A DNA stretch of 64,000 bases from Betaproteobacteria bacterium (GTDB lineage Bacteria > Pseudomonadota > Gammaproteobacteria > Burkholderiales > Methylophilaceae). The DNA lies in NCBI GenBank assembly GCA_016868195.1, contig VGHQ01000002.1, positions 124,001 through 188,000 of the forward strand. Reading direction: 5' to 3'. Within the stretch, counting starts at the first letter, position 1. Each line of letters starts with the position of its first letter. The notes under the pieces are model-generated. The model ran no database searches and was not told the DNA's origin. It saw nothing but the letters and a program-made list of their open reading frames with translations. Made by a program: the position numbers and the translations under genes. Of the stretch, positions 10,351 through 19,392 are shown one piece after another.

Positions 10351-10986
10351 TTAAAGAAGCCATGAATTTTTTTGGTAGTAATCTTGCTCAAATGCTTTAA
10401 TACTCTTGCTATGCTGCATCGTTAATCCAATATCATCTAATCCATGTATTAAACAATGCTTTCTAAATGCATCTACCTGAAAACTTATTTTTTCATTTGA
10501 AGGCATCACAACAAATTGATTTTCTAAATCAATTGTTAAAACATAACCTTTATTTGCATAAATAGATTTAAATAAAAAATCGATTGTTTCATTCGGCAAT
10601 ACGATAGGTAACAAACCATTTTTAAAACAATTGTTATAGAAGATGTCAGCAAAACTAGGTGCTAAAATCGCTCTAAACCCATAGTCTTCAATTGCCCATG
10701 GTGCATGTTCTCGACTTGAGCCACATCCAAAATTCTCTCGCGCAATCAAAATAGAAGCCTTTTCATATGGGGTCTGATTTAGTACAAATTCTGAATTTTT
10801 TTTTCTTTGAGTTAAATCCATGCCTGGCTCGCCGTGATCAAGATATCGCCAGTCATCAAATAGATGAGGGCCAAAACCTGTTTTCTTAATCGACTTCAGA
10901 AATTGTTTGGGAATAATTGCATCCGTATCTACATTTGCACGATCAAGAGGGGCGACAATACCAGTATGAGTAATAAATGGATTCAT
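10351..10986 (-). CDS. leuD: 3-isopropylmalate dehydratase small subunit
   Basis: The small (swivelling) subunit of isopropylmalate isomerase, which converts 2- to 3-isopropylmalate with LeuC. The N-terminal [14 protein letters not shown] and the [14 protein letters not shown] substrate-recognition loop are intact. The 211-residue length is that of the bacterial LeuD type. It starts 3 bases after the leuC stop, indicating translational coupling of the two subunits. No oddities. Confidence 0.98.
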   Translation of the reverse strand: MNPFITHTGIVAPLDRANVDTDAIIPKQFLKSIKKTGFGPHLFDDWRYLDHGEPGMDLTQRKKNSEFVLNQTPYEKASILIARENFGCGSSREHAPWAIEDYGFRAILAPSFADIFYNNCFKNGLLPIVLPNETIDFLFKSIYANKGYVLTIDLENQFVVMPSNEKISFQVDAFRKHCLIHGLDDIGLTMQHSKSIKAFEQDYYQKNSWLL

Positions 10987-10989
10987 AAA

Positions 10990-12393
10990 TTAATTTAAAG
11001 ATCTTATATCTACAAAATGACCATGTATGCCAGCGGCTGCAGCCATCGATGGACTTACAAGGTGCGTTCTGCCTCCCTGACCTTGTCGGCCCTCAAAATT
11101 TCTATTAGAAGTTGATGCACAACGCTCGCCTGGATTTAATCTATCAGCATTCATGGCTAAACACATCGAGCAGCCAGGCTCTCTCCATTCAAAGCCTGCT
11201 TCTATAAAGATTTGATCCAAACCTTCTTTTTCAGCTTGAAGTTTTACAAGACCCGATCCAGCGACTACTAGCGCCAACTTAATATTTTGGGCAATTTTTT
11301 TCCCCTTAAGAATGTTGGCAGCTTCTCGCAAATCTTCTATGCGCGAATTAGTGCATGACCCAATAAAAATTTTATCAATTTGAATTTGATTGATTGGAAA
11401 ATTGGGTTCGAGCCCCATATAGGTAAGCGCATCCTCAATACTTTTTCTTTTTGAAGGGTCGTTTTCATTTTTTGGATCAGGCGTCATACCTTCAATACTT
11501 ACAACCATTTCAGGCGAAGTTCCCCATGTAACTTGCGGAAGAATTTCACTTCCATTAAGCATGACTACTTTATCGAATTTTGCATCTTTATCGCTATGTA
11601 ATGTTTTCCAATAAGCTTTTGCTTTTTCAAAAGCTTCGCCTTTAGGTGAAAAAGGTCTATTTTCAACATAAGATATCGTGACATCGTCTACTGCTACCAT
11701 TCCAGCTCTAGCACCAGCTTCGATCGCCATATTACAAAGTGTCATTCTGCCTTCCATAGAAAGAGAACGAATAGACTCACCAGTAAATTCAATCGCATAA
11801 CCTGTGCCACCTGCTGTTCCAATTTTTCCAATCAAGGCTAAAGCAATATCTTTTGCGGTAATGCCTTTATTTAATTTTCCTTCTACACGAACTTCCATAG
11901 TCTTGAATTTTTTTAAGATTAAGCATTGAGTAGCTAATACATGTTCAACTTCCGAAGTACCGATACCCATTGCAAGTGCACCAAATGCTCCATGTGTACT
12001 TGTATGAGAGTCACCGCATACAATTGTCATGCCTGGCAATGTACTTCCTTGCTCAGGTCCGATAACATGAACAATACCTTGGCGATTGTCATTCATGGGA
12101 AATTGAGTCAATCCAAAATGCCTACAATTTTCATCTAGCATTTCAACTTGAATTTTTGAAATAGGATCAGAAATACCAAGCGATCGATCTGTCGTAGGAA
12201 CATTATGATCAGGAACTGCAAGAATGGATTTGTTCCTCCATACAGGCCTATGATTAATTCTTAAACCTTCAAATGCCTGCGGGCTTGTGACTTCATGAAC
12301 TAGATGTCGATCAATATATATTAGATAAGTGCCAGCATCTTCTCTAACAATATGGCTTTCAAATAATTTTTCGTAGAGTGTTTTAGCTTGCAT
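10990..12393 (-). CDS. leuC: 3-isopropylmalate dehydratase large subunit
   Basis: The aconitase-family [4Fe-4S] subunit of isopropylmalate isomerase. The iron-sulfur cysteines are visible in [13 protein letters not shown] and [11 protein letters not shown], and the substrate region [16 protein letters not shown] is complete. At 467 residues it is full length. It opens the leuC-leuD-leuB-asd run and follows yajQ by only 8 bases, with no obvious leucine leader peptide in front, so attenuation of the enteric type is not evident here. Confidence 0.98.
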   Translation of the reverse strand: MQAKTLYEKLFESHIVREDAGTYLIYIDRHLVHEVTSPQAFEGLRINHRPVWRNKSILAVPDHNVPTTDRSLGISDPISKIQVEMLDENCRHFGLTQFPMNDNRQGIVHVIGPEQGSTLPGMTIVCGDSHTSTHGAFGALAMGIGTSEVEHVLATQCLILKKFKTMEVRVEGKLNKGITAKDIALALIGKIGTAGGTGYAIEFTGESIRSLSMEGRMTLCNMAIEAGARAGMVAVDDVTISYVENRPFSPKGEAFEKAKAYWKTLHSDKDAKFDKVVMLNGSEILPQVTWGTSPEMVVSIEGMTPDPKNENDPSKRKSIEDALTYMGLEPNFPINQIQIDKIFIGSCTNSRIEDLREAANILKGKKIAQNIKLALVVAGSGLVKLQAEKEGLDQIFIEAGFEWREPGCSMCLAMNADRLNPGERCASTSNRNFEGRQGQGGRTHLVSPSMAAAAGIHGHFVDIRSLN

Positions 12394-12401
12394 ACGTTTG
12401 A

Positions 12402-12896
12402 CTAATCTCTAAAGTTTCCAAATTGCAATGGAAAATCACTAATACTTTTTTTAACGAATGCTATGGCGTCTTGTAAGTTATCTCTTTTAGCGCCTGACAC
12501 ACGAACACTTTCACCTTGAATAGCTGCCTGAACTTTAAGTCCGCTATCTTTAAGTAATTTAACAATTTTTTTTGCAAGTTCGCTATCAATGCCTGATTTT
12601 AATTTCAAAACTTGTTTTACTTTATTTCCAGATATAGTTTGAATATCCTGAGGATCAAGTCTTTTGGAGCTATCAGCTTCTTTCTTTTCCATAGCAGGCA
12701 ATAAAATATCCTTGATTTGACCTAATTGAAAATCAGAATCACCATAAAGTGTAATAATTAATTCTTTTTCTGAAAATTCAACTTTCGCACTCGTACCTTT
12801 AAAGTCGTATCGATTGATAATCATTCGAGATGCGACATCAATAGAATTGTTTAAATTAGCCATATTTACTTCGGATGAAATATCAAAAGATGGCAT
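12402..12896 (-). CDS. yajQ: YajQ-family nucleotide-binding protein
   Basis: Member of the UPF0234/YajQ family, small cytosolic proteins with two ferredoxin-like domains; some members bind cyclic di-GMP and act as transcriptional co-regulators. The start [20 protein letters not shown] and the central RYDFKGTSA motif are typical. The C-terminal [18 protein letters not shown] completes the signature, and 164 residues is the normal length. It lies just upstream of leuC on the same strand, 8 bases away, and 28 bases after ppnP. Its role in this organism is not indicated by the sequence. Confidence 0.93.
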   Translation of the reverse strand: MPSFDISSEVNMANLNNSIDVASRMIINRYDFKGTSAKVEFSEKELIITLYGDSDFQLGQIKDILLPAMEKKEADSSKRLDPQDIQTISGNKVKQVLKLKSGIDSELAKKIVKLLKDSGLKVQAAIQGESVRVSGAKRDNLQDAIAFVKKSISDFPLQFGNFRD

Positions 12897-12924
12897 ATGA
12901 AATCTCCTTGCTTAATTAAATTAC

Positions 12925-13236
12925 TTATTCAAAATGACAAGCATAGTGAAGCGTATCTGTTGTCTCAATTTCAAAAGATGAATTTGCAGGCACAGAAAAT
13001 TTTTGATCTTCCTTATATTCCGTCCAACCAGAAGCACCCTGCAATTTCACCCGACAGTGTCCAGCTAGAATCTCCATAACTTCAGCTGCTTGAGTATTGA
13101 AAGTTAATGAACTTGGAAAAATGACACCAATCGTACTTCTTGTTCCGTTTGGAAGAAGAATGGTATGGCTTACACATTTACCGTCGAAATAAATATTTGC
13201 TTTTTTCTTTACACTTACATTGTCAAATTGAGCCAT
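12925..13236 (-). CDS. ppnP: Pyrimidine/purine nucleoside phosphorylase (DUF1255 cupin)
   Basis: A 103-residue single-domain cupin of the PpnP (formerly YaiE/DUF1255) family, which phosphorolyses a broad range of nucleosides to bases and ribose 1-phosphate. The conserved [19 protein letters not shown] region, the GVIFPSS strand and the C-terminal [10 protein letters not shown] cupin motif are present, at normal length. It lies 10 bases downstream of argG and 28 bases upstream of yajQ, probably a passenger in the operon. The family is confident; activity is inferred from family. Confidence 0.9.
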   Translation of the reverse strand: MAQFDNVSVKKKANIYFDGKCVSHTILLPNGTRSTIGVIFPSSLTFNTQAAEVMEILAGHCRVKLQGASGWTEYKEDQKFSVPANSSFEIETTDTLHYACHFE

Positions 13237-13246
13237 CTAATTCACC

Positions 13247-14461
13247 TTATTTTTTAATTTTTGCTGCGATTCTCATTCTTAAAGCATTGAGTTTAATAAA
13301 ACCTACTGCATCTTTTTGGTCATACGCGCCTTTATCATCTTCAAATGTTGCAATCGAAGTATCAAAAAGTGAATCACTTTCACTATCTCTTCCAATTACT
13401 GTGACGTTACCTTTGAAGAGTTTCAATTTAACCCAGCCATTCACATTTATTTGCGTGTGATCAATCAAAGTCTGTAATGCAAGTCTCTCTGGACTCCACC
13501 AATAACCGTTATAAATCAGAGAAGCAAATCTTGGCATCAAGTCATCTTTGAGATGAGCTACTTCACGATCTAATGTAATAGACTCAATCGCTCGATGAGC
13601 TTTTAATAAAATAGTACCGCCGGGAGTTTCATAGCAACCTCGTGATTTCATACCGACATATCGATTCTCTACAAGATCTAATCGTCCTATACTATGCTTT
13701 CCACCCAAGTGATTTAGCTTAGCTAATAATTCATGCGCTTTCATAGCTTTACCATTAAGACTTATTGGATCACCTTTTTCGAATTTAATTTCTATAGTTT
13801 CAGATTCATTTGGTGCTTTTTCAGGACTAACAGTCCACCGCCACATATCTTCTTCGGGTTCTGCTCCTGGATTTTCTAAGTGACGCCCCTCATAAGAAAT
13901 ATGCAATAAATTAGCATCCATACTATATGGGCTACCGCCTTTTTTATGTTTCATTTCAACCGGAATATTATTTTTTTTAGCATATTGAAGTAATTTTTCT
14001 CGGCTGAGTAAATCCCACTCGCGCCATGGTGCAATAATTTTGATGTCAGGATTAAGCGCATACGCGCCTAATTCAAAACGAACTTGATCATTACCTTTAC
14101 CTGTCGCTCCATGAGAAATAGCATCAGCATTAGTTTTTCTAGCTAGCTCTATTAATTGTTTAGCGATAAGAGGTCTCGCAATTGAAGTGCCGAGAAGATA
14201 TTCTCCCTCATAAATTGTATTCGCTCTAAACATAGGAAATACAAAATCTCGAACAAATTCTTCTTTTAAATCTTCGATAAATATTTCTTTAACGCCTGCT
14301 ACTTTAGCTTTTTCTCTTGCAGGCTCTAATTCATCGCCTTGACCTAAGTCAGCAGTAAAAGTAACGACTTCGCATTGATAAGTTTCTTGAAGCCATTTCA
14401 AAATAACAGACGTATCTAACCCGCCCGAGTATGCTAAAACAACTTTTTTAATATCACTCAT
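13247..14461 (-). CDS. argG: Argininosuccinate synthase
   Basis: Condenses citrulline and aspartate to argininosuccinate using ATP. The N-terminal PP-loop [12 protein letters not shown] is followed by [10 protein letters not shown] and the substrate-binding [16 protein letters not shown]. The 404-residue length matches the short (type 1) form common in many bacteria. It overlaps the end of argF by 8 bases (14454-14461), so argF-argG are coupled, and argD is just upstream. This gives an argD-argF-argG arginine cluster. argH is not in the window. Confidence 0.98.
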   Translation of the reverse strand: MSDIKKVVLAYSGGLDTSVILKWLQETYQCEVVTFTADLGQGDELEPAREKAKVAGVKEIFIEDLKEEFVRDFVFPMFRANTIYEGEYLLGTSIARPLIAKQLIELARKTNADAISHGATGKGNDQVRFELGAYALNPDIKIIAPWREWDLLSREKLLQYAKKNNIPVEMKHKKGGSPYSMDANLLHISYEGRHLENPGAEPEEDMWRWTVSPEKAPNESETIEIKFEKGDPISLNGKAMKAHELLAKLNHLGGKHSIGRLDLVENRYVGMKSRGCYETPGGTILLKAHRAIESITLDREVAHLKDDLMPRFASLIYNGYWWSPERLALQTLIDHTQINVNGWVKLKLFKGNVTVIGRDSESDSLFDTSIATFEDDKGAYDQKDAVGFIKLNALRMRIAAKIKK

Positions 14462-15377
14462 TTTTAATCTTTCCTAATAATAGGTACTCCATCAATGCTT
14501 TCTGAACATGAAGGCGGTTCTCAGCCTCATCCCATACTGCGCTTTGAGAACCATCAATGACTTCCGCAGTCACCTCTTCGCCTCGATGAGCAGGAAGGCA
14601 GTGCATAAACAAAGCATCTGAGGATGCCACTGACATCATTTCTTGGTCTACTTGCCAGTCTGCAAAGTCTTTCAAACGCTCTTCGTTTTCAGATTCAAAT
14701 CCCATGCTGGTCCATACGTCAGTTGTGACAATATCGGCATCTTTTGCAGCATCCATTGGATCTTCAAATTCTTCAAAATGTTTATCGCCATACAAGCCTG
14801 CTCGCTCGACTTCAACTTCATAACCTTTAGGTGTTGAAACATGTACATTGAAATCTAAAACTTCAGCAGCTTGTAACCACGTATTGCATACGTTATTAGA
14901 GTCACCAATCCAAGCAATTGTTTTGCCTTGAATAGAGCCTTTATGTTCGATGTAGGTAAAAATATCGGCTAGAATTTGGCATGGATGATATTCGTTAGTT
15001 AACCCATTAATCACAGGCACTCTTGAATTTTGTGAAAATCGATCAATGATATCCTGTTCAAATGTTCTAATCATTACAAGGTCACACATTCTTGAAATTA
15101 CTTGCCCCGCATCTTCAACAGGCTCTCCTCTTCCGAGCTGTGAATCTCTCGTATTTAAATAAATTGCTGAGCCGCCAAGCTGTTGAATGCCTGCCTCAAA
15201 AGATAATCTTGTTCGAGTGCTTGCTTTTTCAAAGATCATCACAAGAGTTCTGTCCACAAGAGGCCAATACTGTTTATATTCTTTAAATTGTTTTTTAATC
15301 CAACTTGCTCTTGCGAAAATATATTCAAACTCATCTCGCTTGAGATCGTTAAATCTTAAAAAATGTTTTGTTTTCAT
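14454..15377 (-). CDS. argF: Ornithine carbamoyltransferase
   Basis: Makes citrulline from ornithine and carbamoyl phosphate. The carbamoyl-phosphate loop (FEKASTRTR) and the [10 protein letters not shown] segment are intact. The ornithine/catalytic motif is [12 protein letters not shown]. At 307 residues it is a normal anabolic type. It is followed by argG with an 8-base overlap and preceded 22 bases upstream by argD, consistent with one arginine-biosynthesis transcript. No ARG box was confidently recognised. Confidence 0.97.
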   Translation of the reverse strand: MKTKHFLRFNDLKRDEFEYIFARASWIKKQFKEYKQYWPLVDRTLVMIFEKASTRTRLSFEAGIQQLGGSAIYLNTRDSQLGRGEPVEDAGQVISRMCDLVMIRTFEQDIIDRFSQNSRVPVINGLTNEYHPCQILADIFTYIEHKGSIQGKTIAWIGDSNNVCNTWLQAAEVLDFNVHVSTPKGYEVEVERAGLYGDKHFEEFEDPMDAAKDADIVTTDVWTSMGFESENEERLKDFADWQVDQEMMSVASSDALFMHCLPAHRGEEVTAEVIDGSQSAVWDEAENRLHVQKALMEYLLLGKIKNE

Positions 15378-15399
15378 AAAATCAATTCTATTTAAAATC

Positions 15400-16578
15400 T
15401 TACTTTGCTAAAAAATTTTTAATCACTTGAGATAATCTTTCGGCTAATTCTTTTGCTTCCATATGATTAATAACAAGAGGTGGTAAAAGTCGAATCACTT
15501 TCTCTGCTGTCACATTAATAAGAAGCCCTTCATTTAAAGCTAATTTAGTTAAGTCTCCGCATGGATGATCAAGCTCGATACCTATCATCAAGCCCAAGTT
15601 ACGGATACCTTTTACTTGAGGACAATCTTTTAAGTGCTTTGTAAATTCTTCATTAATTAATGCGCCCATTTTTGATGCATGACTACAAAGCTTATCTTCT
15701 TCAATAATAGTTAATGTTGCATAACCTGCTGCGGTCGCCAATGGATTGCCACCAAATGTTGATCCATGCTTGCCCGGTGTAAATACCCTGCTTGCTTTGC
15801 CCTGGGCTAAACAGGCACCAATCGGAACACCTGAACCTAAACCTTTAGCGAGCGTGATGACATCAGGCTGAACAGAGGTATGTTGATGGACAAACCATTT
15901 ACCTGTTCTACCAATACCTGACTGAACCTCATCTAACATTAAAAGCCAATCATGATCATCACAAACTGCTCTTAATCCTTTGAGGTAATTTTGAATATTG
16001 CTTGGAATATTGATACCACCCTCGCCTTGAATAGGCTCCACAAGAATCGCAACTACATTATTCTTTCTTGACGCAATTTGCTGAATAGCTTCTAGATCAT
16101 CGAAAGCCACTCGAATAAATCCACTTACAAGTGGCTCAAAGCCAGCCTGTGTTTTTCGATTGCCAGTAGCAGATAACGTTGCCATTGTGCGTCCATGGAA
16201 AGCTTTTTCCATGACAATAATTTCTGGGGTATCAATACCTTTTTGATGCCCAAAAAGCCTTGCTAATTTAATTGCTGCTTCATTCGCTTCGCATCCTGAA
16301 TTGCAGAAAAAAACATTATCCATATGAGAAATGGCTGTTAGTTTTTCTGCCAGTCTTTCTTGTTCAGCAATATGGTAAACATTCGACACATGGATGAGTT
16401 TTGATATTTGCTCATTAATAGCTTTGATTAACTTAGGATGTCTATGCCCCAGGCCGTTGACCGCTACACCAGACAGAGCATCTAAATATTTTTTACCATC
16501 TTTAGCCCATAACCAAACACCTTCACCTTTTTCAAAGGTGACGGGTTGTCTAGCATAGGTATCCATCATTTTTGACAT
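15400..16578 (-). CDS. argD: Acetylornithine aminotransferase
   Basis: PLP-dependent class-III aminotransferase making N-acetylornithine; the family can also act as succinyldiaminopimelate aminotransferase in lysine synthesis. Visible motifs are GVAVNGLGHRHP, FCNSGCEANEAAIKLAR, the LMLDEVQSGIGRTG aspartate that contacts PLP nitrogen, and the Schiff-base lysine in TLAKGLGSGVP. The 392-residue length is standard. It is the first gene of argD-argF-argG. A perfect 22-base hairpin (16604-16625) separates it from the upstream PuuD-like gene, so it probably has its own promoter in the 66-base gap. Confidence 0.95.
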   Translation of the reverse strand: MSKMMDTYARQPVTFEKGEGVWLWAKDGKKYLDALSGVAVNGLGHRHPKLIKAINEQISKLIHVSNVYHIAEQERLAEKLTAISHMDNVFFCNSGCEANEAAIKLARLFGHQKGIDTPEIIVMEKAFHGRTMATLSATGNRKTQAGFEPLVSGFIRVAFDDLEAIQQIASRKNNVVAILVEPIQGEGGINIPSNIQNYLKGLRAVCDDHDWLLMLDEVQSGIGRTGKWFVHQHTSVQPDVITLAKGLGSGVPIGACLAQGKASRVFTPGKHGSTFGGNPLATAAGYATLTIIEEDKLCSHASKMGALINEEFTKHLKDCPQVKGIRNLGLMIGIELDHPCGDLTKLALNEGLLINVTAEKVIRLLPPLVINHMEAKELAERLSQVIKNFLAK

Positions 16579-16603
16579 ACAATTTTCCGTACTTATAAAT
16601 ACA

Positions 16604-16625
16604 AACGGAGGCTTAAGCCTCCGTT
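16604..16625 (-). terminator. Probable intrinsic terminator between the PuuD-like gene and argD
   Basis: A perfect inverted repeat with 11-base arms (AACGGAGGCTT / AAGCCTCCGTT) lies 20 bases after the stop of the PuuD-like gene. On the minus strand it is followed by a T-rich but imperfect tail (TGTATTTATAAG). It most likely ends the short membrane-protein operon before argD. The weak U-tract leaves open that it is partial or an attenuating hairpin. Confidence 0.55.
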
Positions 16626-16644
16626 GATTTTAGCTTAAATTATC

Positions 16645-17136
16645 TTAGAGCCCGATTAATGCGCGATGAGTCCATCCATTTGCCATAAATAAAAGCATTG
16701 GAAGAGAGAGCATTAAATTAGTCCTTGACGCAAGGAAAGCGACCCTTCGTGCTTTGGCTTTTTCATCATCTGACGCTTGGACCATACCTAAAATCTTCTG
16801 TTGATTTGGCCAAATTAGGACCCAAACATTAAAGAGCATAATCGTACCTAACCAAGAACCGATACCAATTCCCTCGTATCCGGTTTGCAAGGTAAATGCG
16901 TTAATAAAATTTTCTTGTAAGATTGCAGCGCCTGCTAGCCAAGTTGCTACAGCAGCCCATCTAAACCATAATAAAGCGCGCGGTGCAACATGCTTTGTAA
17001 TGCCGCCTGCTGAGCCATCCGCAGCTGCATCTTTTAATGCAGGAATTTGCACTAGGTTAAAGTAATAAAGTAAACCAATCCATGCAATACCAGCCACAAC
17101 ATGAAGCCATCTTGCAAGTCCAGATATATATTCCAT
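16645..17136 (-). CDS. PuuD-type (urate oxidase N-terminal domain) four-helix membrane protein
   Basis: A 163-residue inner-membrane protein with four hydrophobic segments, at about residues 8-27, 53-73, 92-111 and 135-155. Histidines sit in RWLHVVAGIAWIG, THR near the C-terminus and KHVAPRALLWFRW. This resembles the N-terminal membrane domain of PuuD-type urate oxidases (PF06181 family). In PuuD that domain is followed by a cytochrome c domain with a CxxCH heme site; here there is no cysteine pair and the protein ends after the membrane part. Function is therefore unknown; a redox or heme-binding role is only possible by analogy. It has a strong TAGGAG ribosome site and lies 11 bases after a 31-residue membrane peptide gene. 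Confidence 0.75.
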   Translation of the reverse strand: MEYISGLARWLHVVAGIAWIGLLYYFNLVQIPALKDAAADGSAGGITKHVAPRALLWFRWAAVATWLAGAAILQENFINAFTLQTGYEGIGIGSWLGTIMLFNVWVLIWPNQQKILGMVQASDDEKAKARRVAFLASRTNLMLSLPMLLFMANGWTHRALIGL

Positions 17137-17147
17137 TATTAAAACTC

Positions 17148-17243
17148 CTACAAAATAAAGTTTTTAAGAAAAACGTAAAGAACTAGTGTTAGGACTAAGC
17201 CTGAAATGATTGTTCCTAAAATGGAATCAAGTGGATTTTTCAT
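17148..17243 (-). CDS. Small single-span membrane peptide, 31 residues
   Basis: An ATG at 17243 opens 31 codons ending in TAG at 17148. The peptide begins MKNPLDSILGTIISG and is essentially one transmembrane helix (about residues 8-26) with a short charged N-terminus and a C-terminal KNFIL. A strong Shine-Dalgarno (AGAGGAG, about 5 bases before ATG) supports translation. Its stop is 11 bases before the PuuD-like gene, which has a nearly identical ribosome site, so the two look like a two-gene operon. I do not recognise the family. It may be a small subunit or partner of the neighbour. Confidence 0.6.
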   Translation of the reverse strand: MKNPLDSILGTIISGLVLTLVLYVFLKNFIL

Positions 17244-17313
17244 CTAAAACTCCTCTAAACAAAAACAAAATATTCAAGCACTGAGGGTAGCTCAAATAGC
17301 CGATTTAAGCAAG

Positions 17314-17325
17314 TTAGCGCGCTAA
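17314..17325. promoter_or_regulatory. 12-base perfect palindrome in the divergent intergenic region (candidate operator)
   Basis: TTAGCGCGCTAA reads identically on both strands. It lies in the 170-base gap between the 31-residue membrane peptide gene (minus) and the Rieske oxygenase gene (plus), roughly 70 bases from one start and 90 from the other. The position suits a regulator site; no regulator gene is adjacent and no binding protein can be named. Confidence 0.35.
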
Positions 17326-17361
17326 AAAGGTAAATTAAGTTTGCAAAAAAACCTATTTAAG

Positions 17362-17373
17362 GCAAAATTGCCC
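17362..17373. promoter_or_regulatory. Inverted repeat upstream of the Rieske oxygenase gene
   Basis: GGCAA and TTGCC are separated by two bases, about 40 bases before the oxygenase ATG. That is where an operator overlapping the promoter would be expected. The site is short enough to have arisen by chance, and I could not place a convincing -35/-10 pair around it. Confidence 0.25.
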
Positions 17374-17413
17374 TAGATTTTAAAAAACATTTCCCAATAG
17401 TTAATAATCACCT

Positions 17414-18532
17414 ATGTTGACACTCAAATCGGTTAATTCCCAAGCTAAGATTTTGAGTCAGCTGCCTCCTCATAGCTATATCGATCCTCGTATTTTCGAA
17501 ATAGAAAAAAAGGCAATTTTCGATAAATATCCAAAATATTTAGGACATCGGTTAATGGCACCTCAACACGGTAATTACCAAGTTTTGGACGCACTTAATC
17601 AATCAGCGATTCTTGTAAATGACCACGGAAAAATCAATATATTAAGTAATATTTGTCGCCATAGACAAGCGCTAATGCTTGAAAATAAAGGGTCTATATC
17701 GCATATCGTTTGCCCTCTTCACCGTTGGACATATGACCTTAATGGAAAATTGAAAGGCGCACCCTATTTTAAAGAAACCCCCTGTCTCAATTTAGAATCA
17801 TTTCAGGTGGAAGAAATCCATGGTCTCATTTTCAAACAAACACATAAACAAATCTCATTGAATATCAAAGATGCGATGGAATTTAAACAATTAAATCAAT
17901 TATTAAATTTCGAATCTTACAAATTACATAGCATCAAAATTGACCATTACGATTTTAATTGGAAGACATTTATTGAAGTCTATCTTGAAGATTATCATGT
18001 CTGGGCTTTTCATCTAGGCCTCAATAATATAGTGAACTGTGATGATTTAACTTGGGAATTTAAATCATTCTCATCTATTCAAAAAGTGCCTTTCAGGGAG
18101 AAAGATCATTCAGCAAGCTCTCCCATTTATGATCTTTGGAAATCAAAGATTAATGAGCAAAGTGGCAACTCAAAACCTGCATTTGGTGCAATTTGGCTCA
18201 CTATATATCCTTTTTTTATGATCGAATGGTATCCCAATGTGATTGTCGTTTCTCATCTCATTCCCGATGAAGTAGATCGTTGCAGAAATATTATTGAATT
18301 TTATTATCCGGAAGAAACGATTCTTTTTGATCAAGATTATATTGCTGCACAACAAGCCGCCTATAACGAGACAGCGCTGGAAGATAAAGTCATTTGTGAA
18401 AAGATGCACGAAGGAAGACGTCTGCTCTCTAAAAACAAACAAGAGGATATGGGTCCATATCATGAACCCTTAGAAGATGGATTAAAACATTTTCATCAGT
18501 GGTATCAAACAGAAATGTCCACCTATCTATGA
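17414..18532 (+). CDS. Rieske non-heme iron oxygenase, alpha subunit type
   Basis: A 372-residue aromatic-ring-hydroxylating-dioxygenase-type protein. The Rieske [2Fe-2S] ligands are Cys81/His83 (CRHRQ) and Cys100/His103 (CPLHRW). The mononuclear iron site is visible as Asp193, His195 and His200 in LEDYHVWAFHLGL, preceded by FNWKTFIEV. Such enzymes insert oxygen using electrons from a separate reductase; no ferredoxin or reductase gene is nearby, and the substrate cannot be told. Close relatives act on quaternary amines, aromatics and other compounds. The stop codon overlaps the ATG of the downstream exporter (ATGA), so the two are coupled. Confidence 0.88.
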   Translation: MLTLKSVNSQAKILSQLPPHSYIDPRIFEIEKKAIFDKYPKYLGHRLMAPQHGNYQVLDALNQSAILVNDHGKINILSNICRHRQALMLENKGSISHIVCPLHRWTYDLNGKLKGAPYFKETPCLNLESFQVEEIHGLIFKQTHKQISLNIKDAMEFKQLNQLLNFESYKLHSIKIDHYDFNWKTFIEVYLEDYHVWAFHLGLNNIVNCDDLTWEFKSFSSIQKVPFREKDHSASSPIYDLWKSKINEQSGNSKPAFGAIWLTIYPFFMIEWYPNVIVVSHLIPDEVDRCRNIIEFYYPEETILFDQDYIAAQQAAYNETALEDKVICEKMHEGRRLLSKNKQEDMGPYHEPLEDGLKHFHQWYQTEMSTYL

Positions 18533-19392
18533 CAAACCAAAAAAAAGGTATGCTATGGATAATCGTAGCAACCTTCTTCTTTTCACTCATGGGGTCATTT
18601 GTAAAGATTGGTGCTACCCATTTTTCAAGCGTTGAGCTTGTATTCTATCGATCATTCATAAGCCTATTAATTCTTTTTATTTATATCGTTATCAGTCAAA
18701 AAGAATTAAAAACACCTCATCTAAGAAAACAAATTGATCGCGGGATTATAGGGTTTTTATCTTTGGCTTTTTTCTTTTATGCCATTGCACATCTTAATTT
18801 AGGCTCTGCAATGACGCTCAACTATACTTCACCTATATTTCTTGGCTTTTTCTTGCCTTTTATCTCACACCAAAAAATAAAAAAATCCATTTTGATGTGT
18901 ACCATTATTGGTTTTATTGGTGCTTTATTAATTCTTGATCCACACGGAGAATGGCAAAGTTGGTTTGCGGGTTTAGTAGGGTTGATATCAGGTATTGGTG
19001 CAGCATTAGCTTACATTCATGTCATACAGCTTAGTAGACTAAATGAACCCGATTGGCGAACTGTCTTTTATTTCACACTCGTATCTACAGTTGGTTCAGG
19101 ATTATGGATAAGCTTTAACGATTGTCAAAAGTTGGTATGGGACCATATGTGGATATTAATTTCGCTTGGCTTATCAGCCACCATTGCTCAAATTGCAATG
19201 ACACGAGCATACAGGCTTGGAAATACACTTGTGATTGGTGCATTGTCTTATCTGACAATTGTTTTTTCTAGTGTTATCAGCCTTCTCTATTTTAACGAAA
19301 CAATGAGAATAGAAGACTTGATAGGGGCAACCTTCATTATTGTAAGCGGTGCCATTGCTTCAAACATTAGCTTAAAATCAAGGATCAATTAA
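18529..19392 (+). CDS. EamA/DMT-family transporter
   Basis: A 287-residue inner-membrane protein with about ten hydrophobic helices in two EamA repeats, a family of mostly metabolite exporters. I place the start at the ATG at 18529, which overlaps the oxygenase stop as ATGA, rather than at an in-frame GTG 30 bases earlier inside that gene. The protein then begins MTNQKKGMLWIIVATFFFS, leading straight into helix 1. Tight coupling to the Rieske oxygenase suggests a related metabolite, but the substrate is not shown. The last 15 bases overlap the 3' end of the convergent response-regulator gene. Confidence 0.9.
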   Translation: MTNQKKGMLWIIVATFFFSLMGSFVKIGATHFSSVELVFYRSFISLLILFIYIVISQKELKTPHLRKQIDRGIIGFLSLAFFFYAIAHLNLGSAMTLNYTSPIFLGFFLPFISHQKIKKSILMCTIIGFIGALLILDPHGEWQSWFAGLVGLISGIGAALAYIHVIQLSRLNEPDWRTVFYFTLVSTVGSGLWISFNDCQKLVWDHMWILISLGLSATIAQIAMTRAYRLGNTLVIGALSYLTIVFSSVISLLYFNETMRIEDLIGATFIIVSGAIASNISLKSRIN

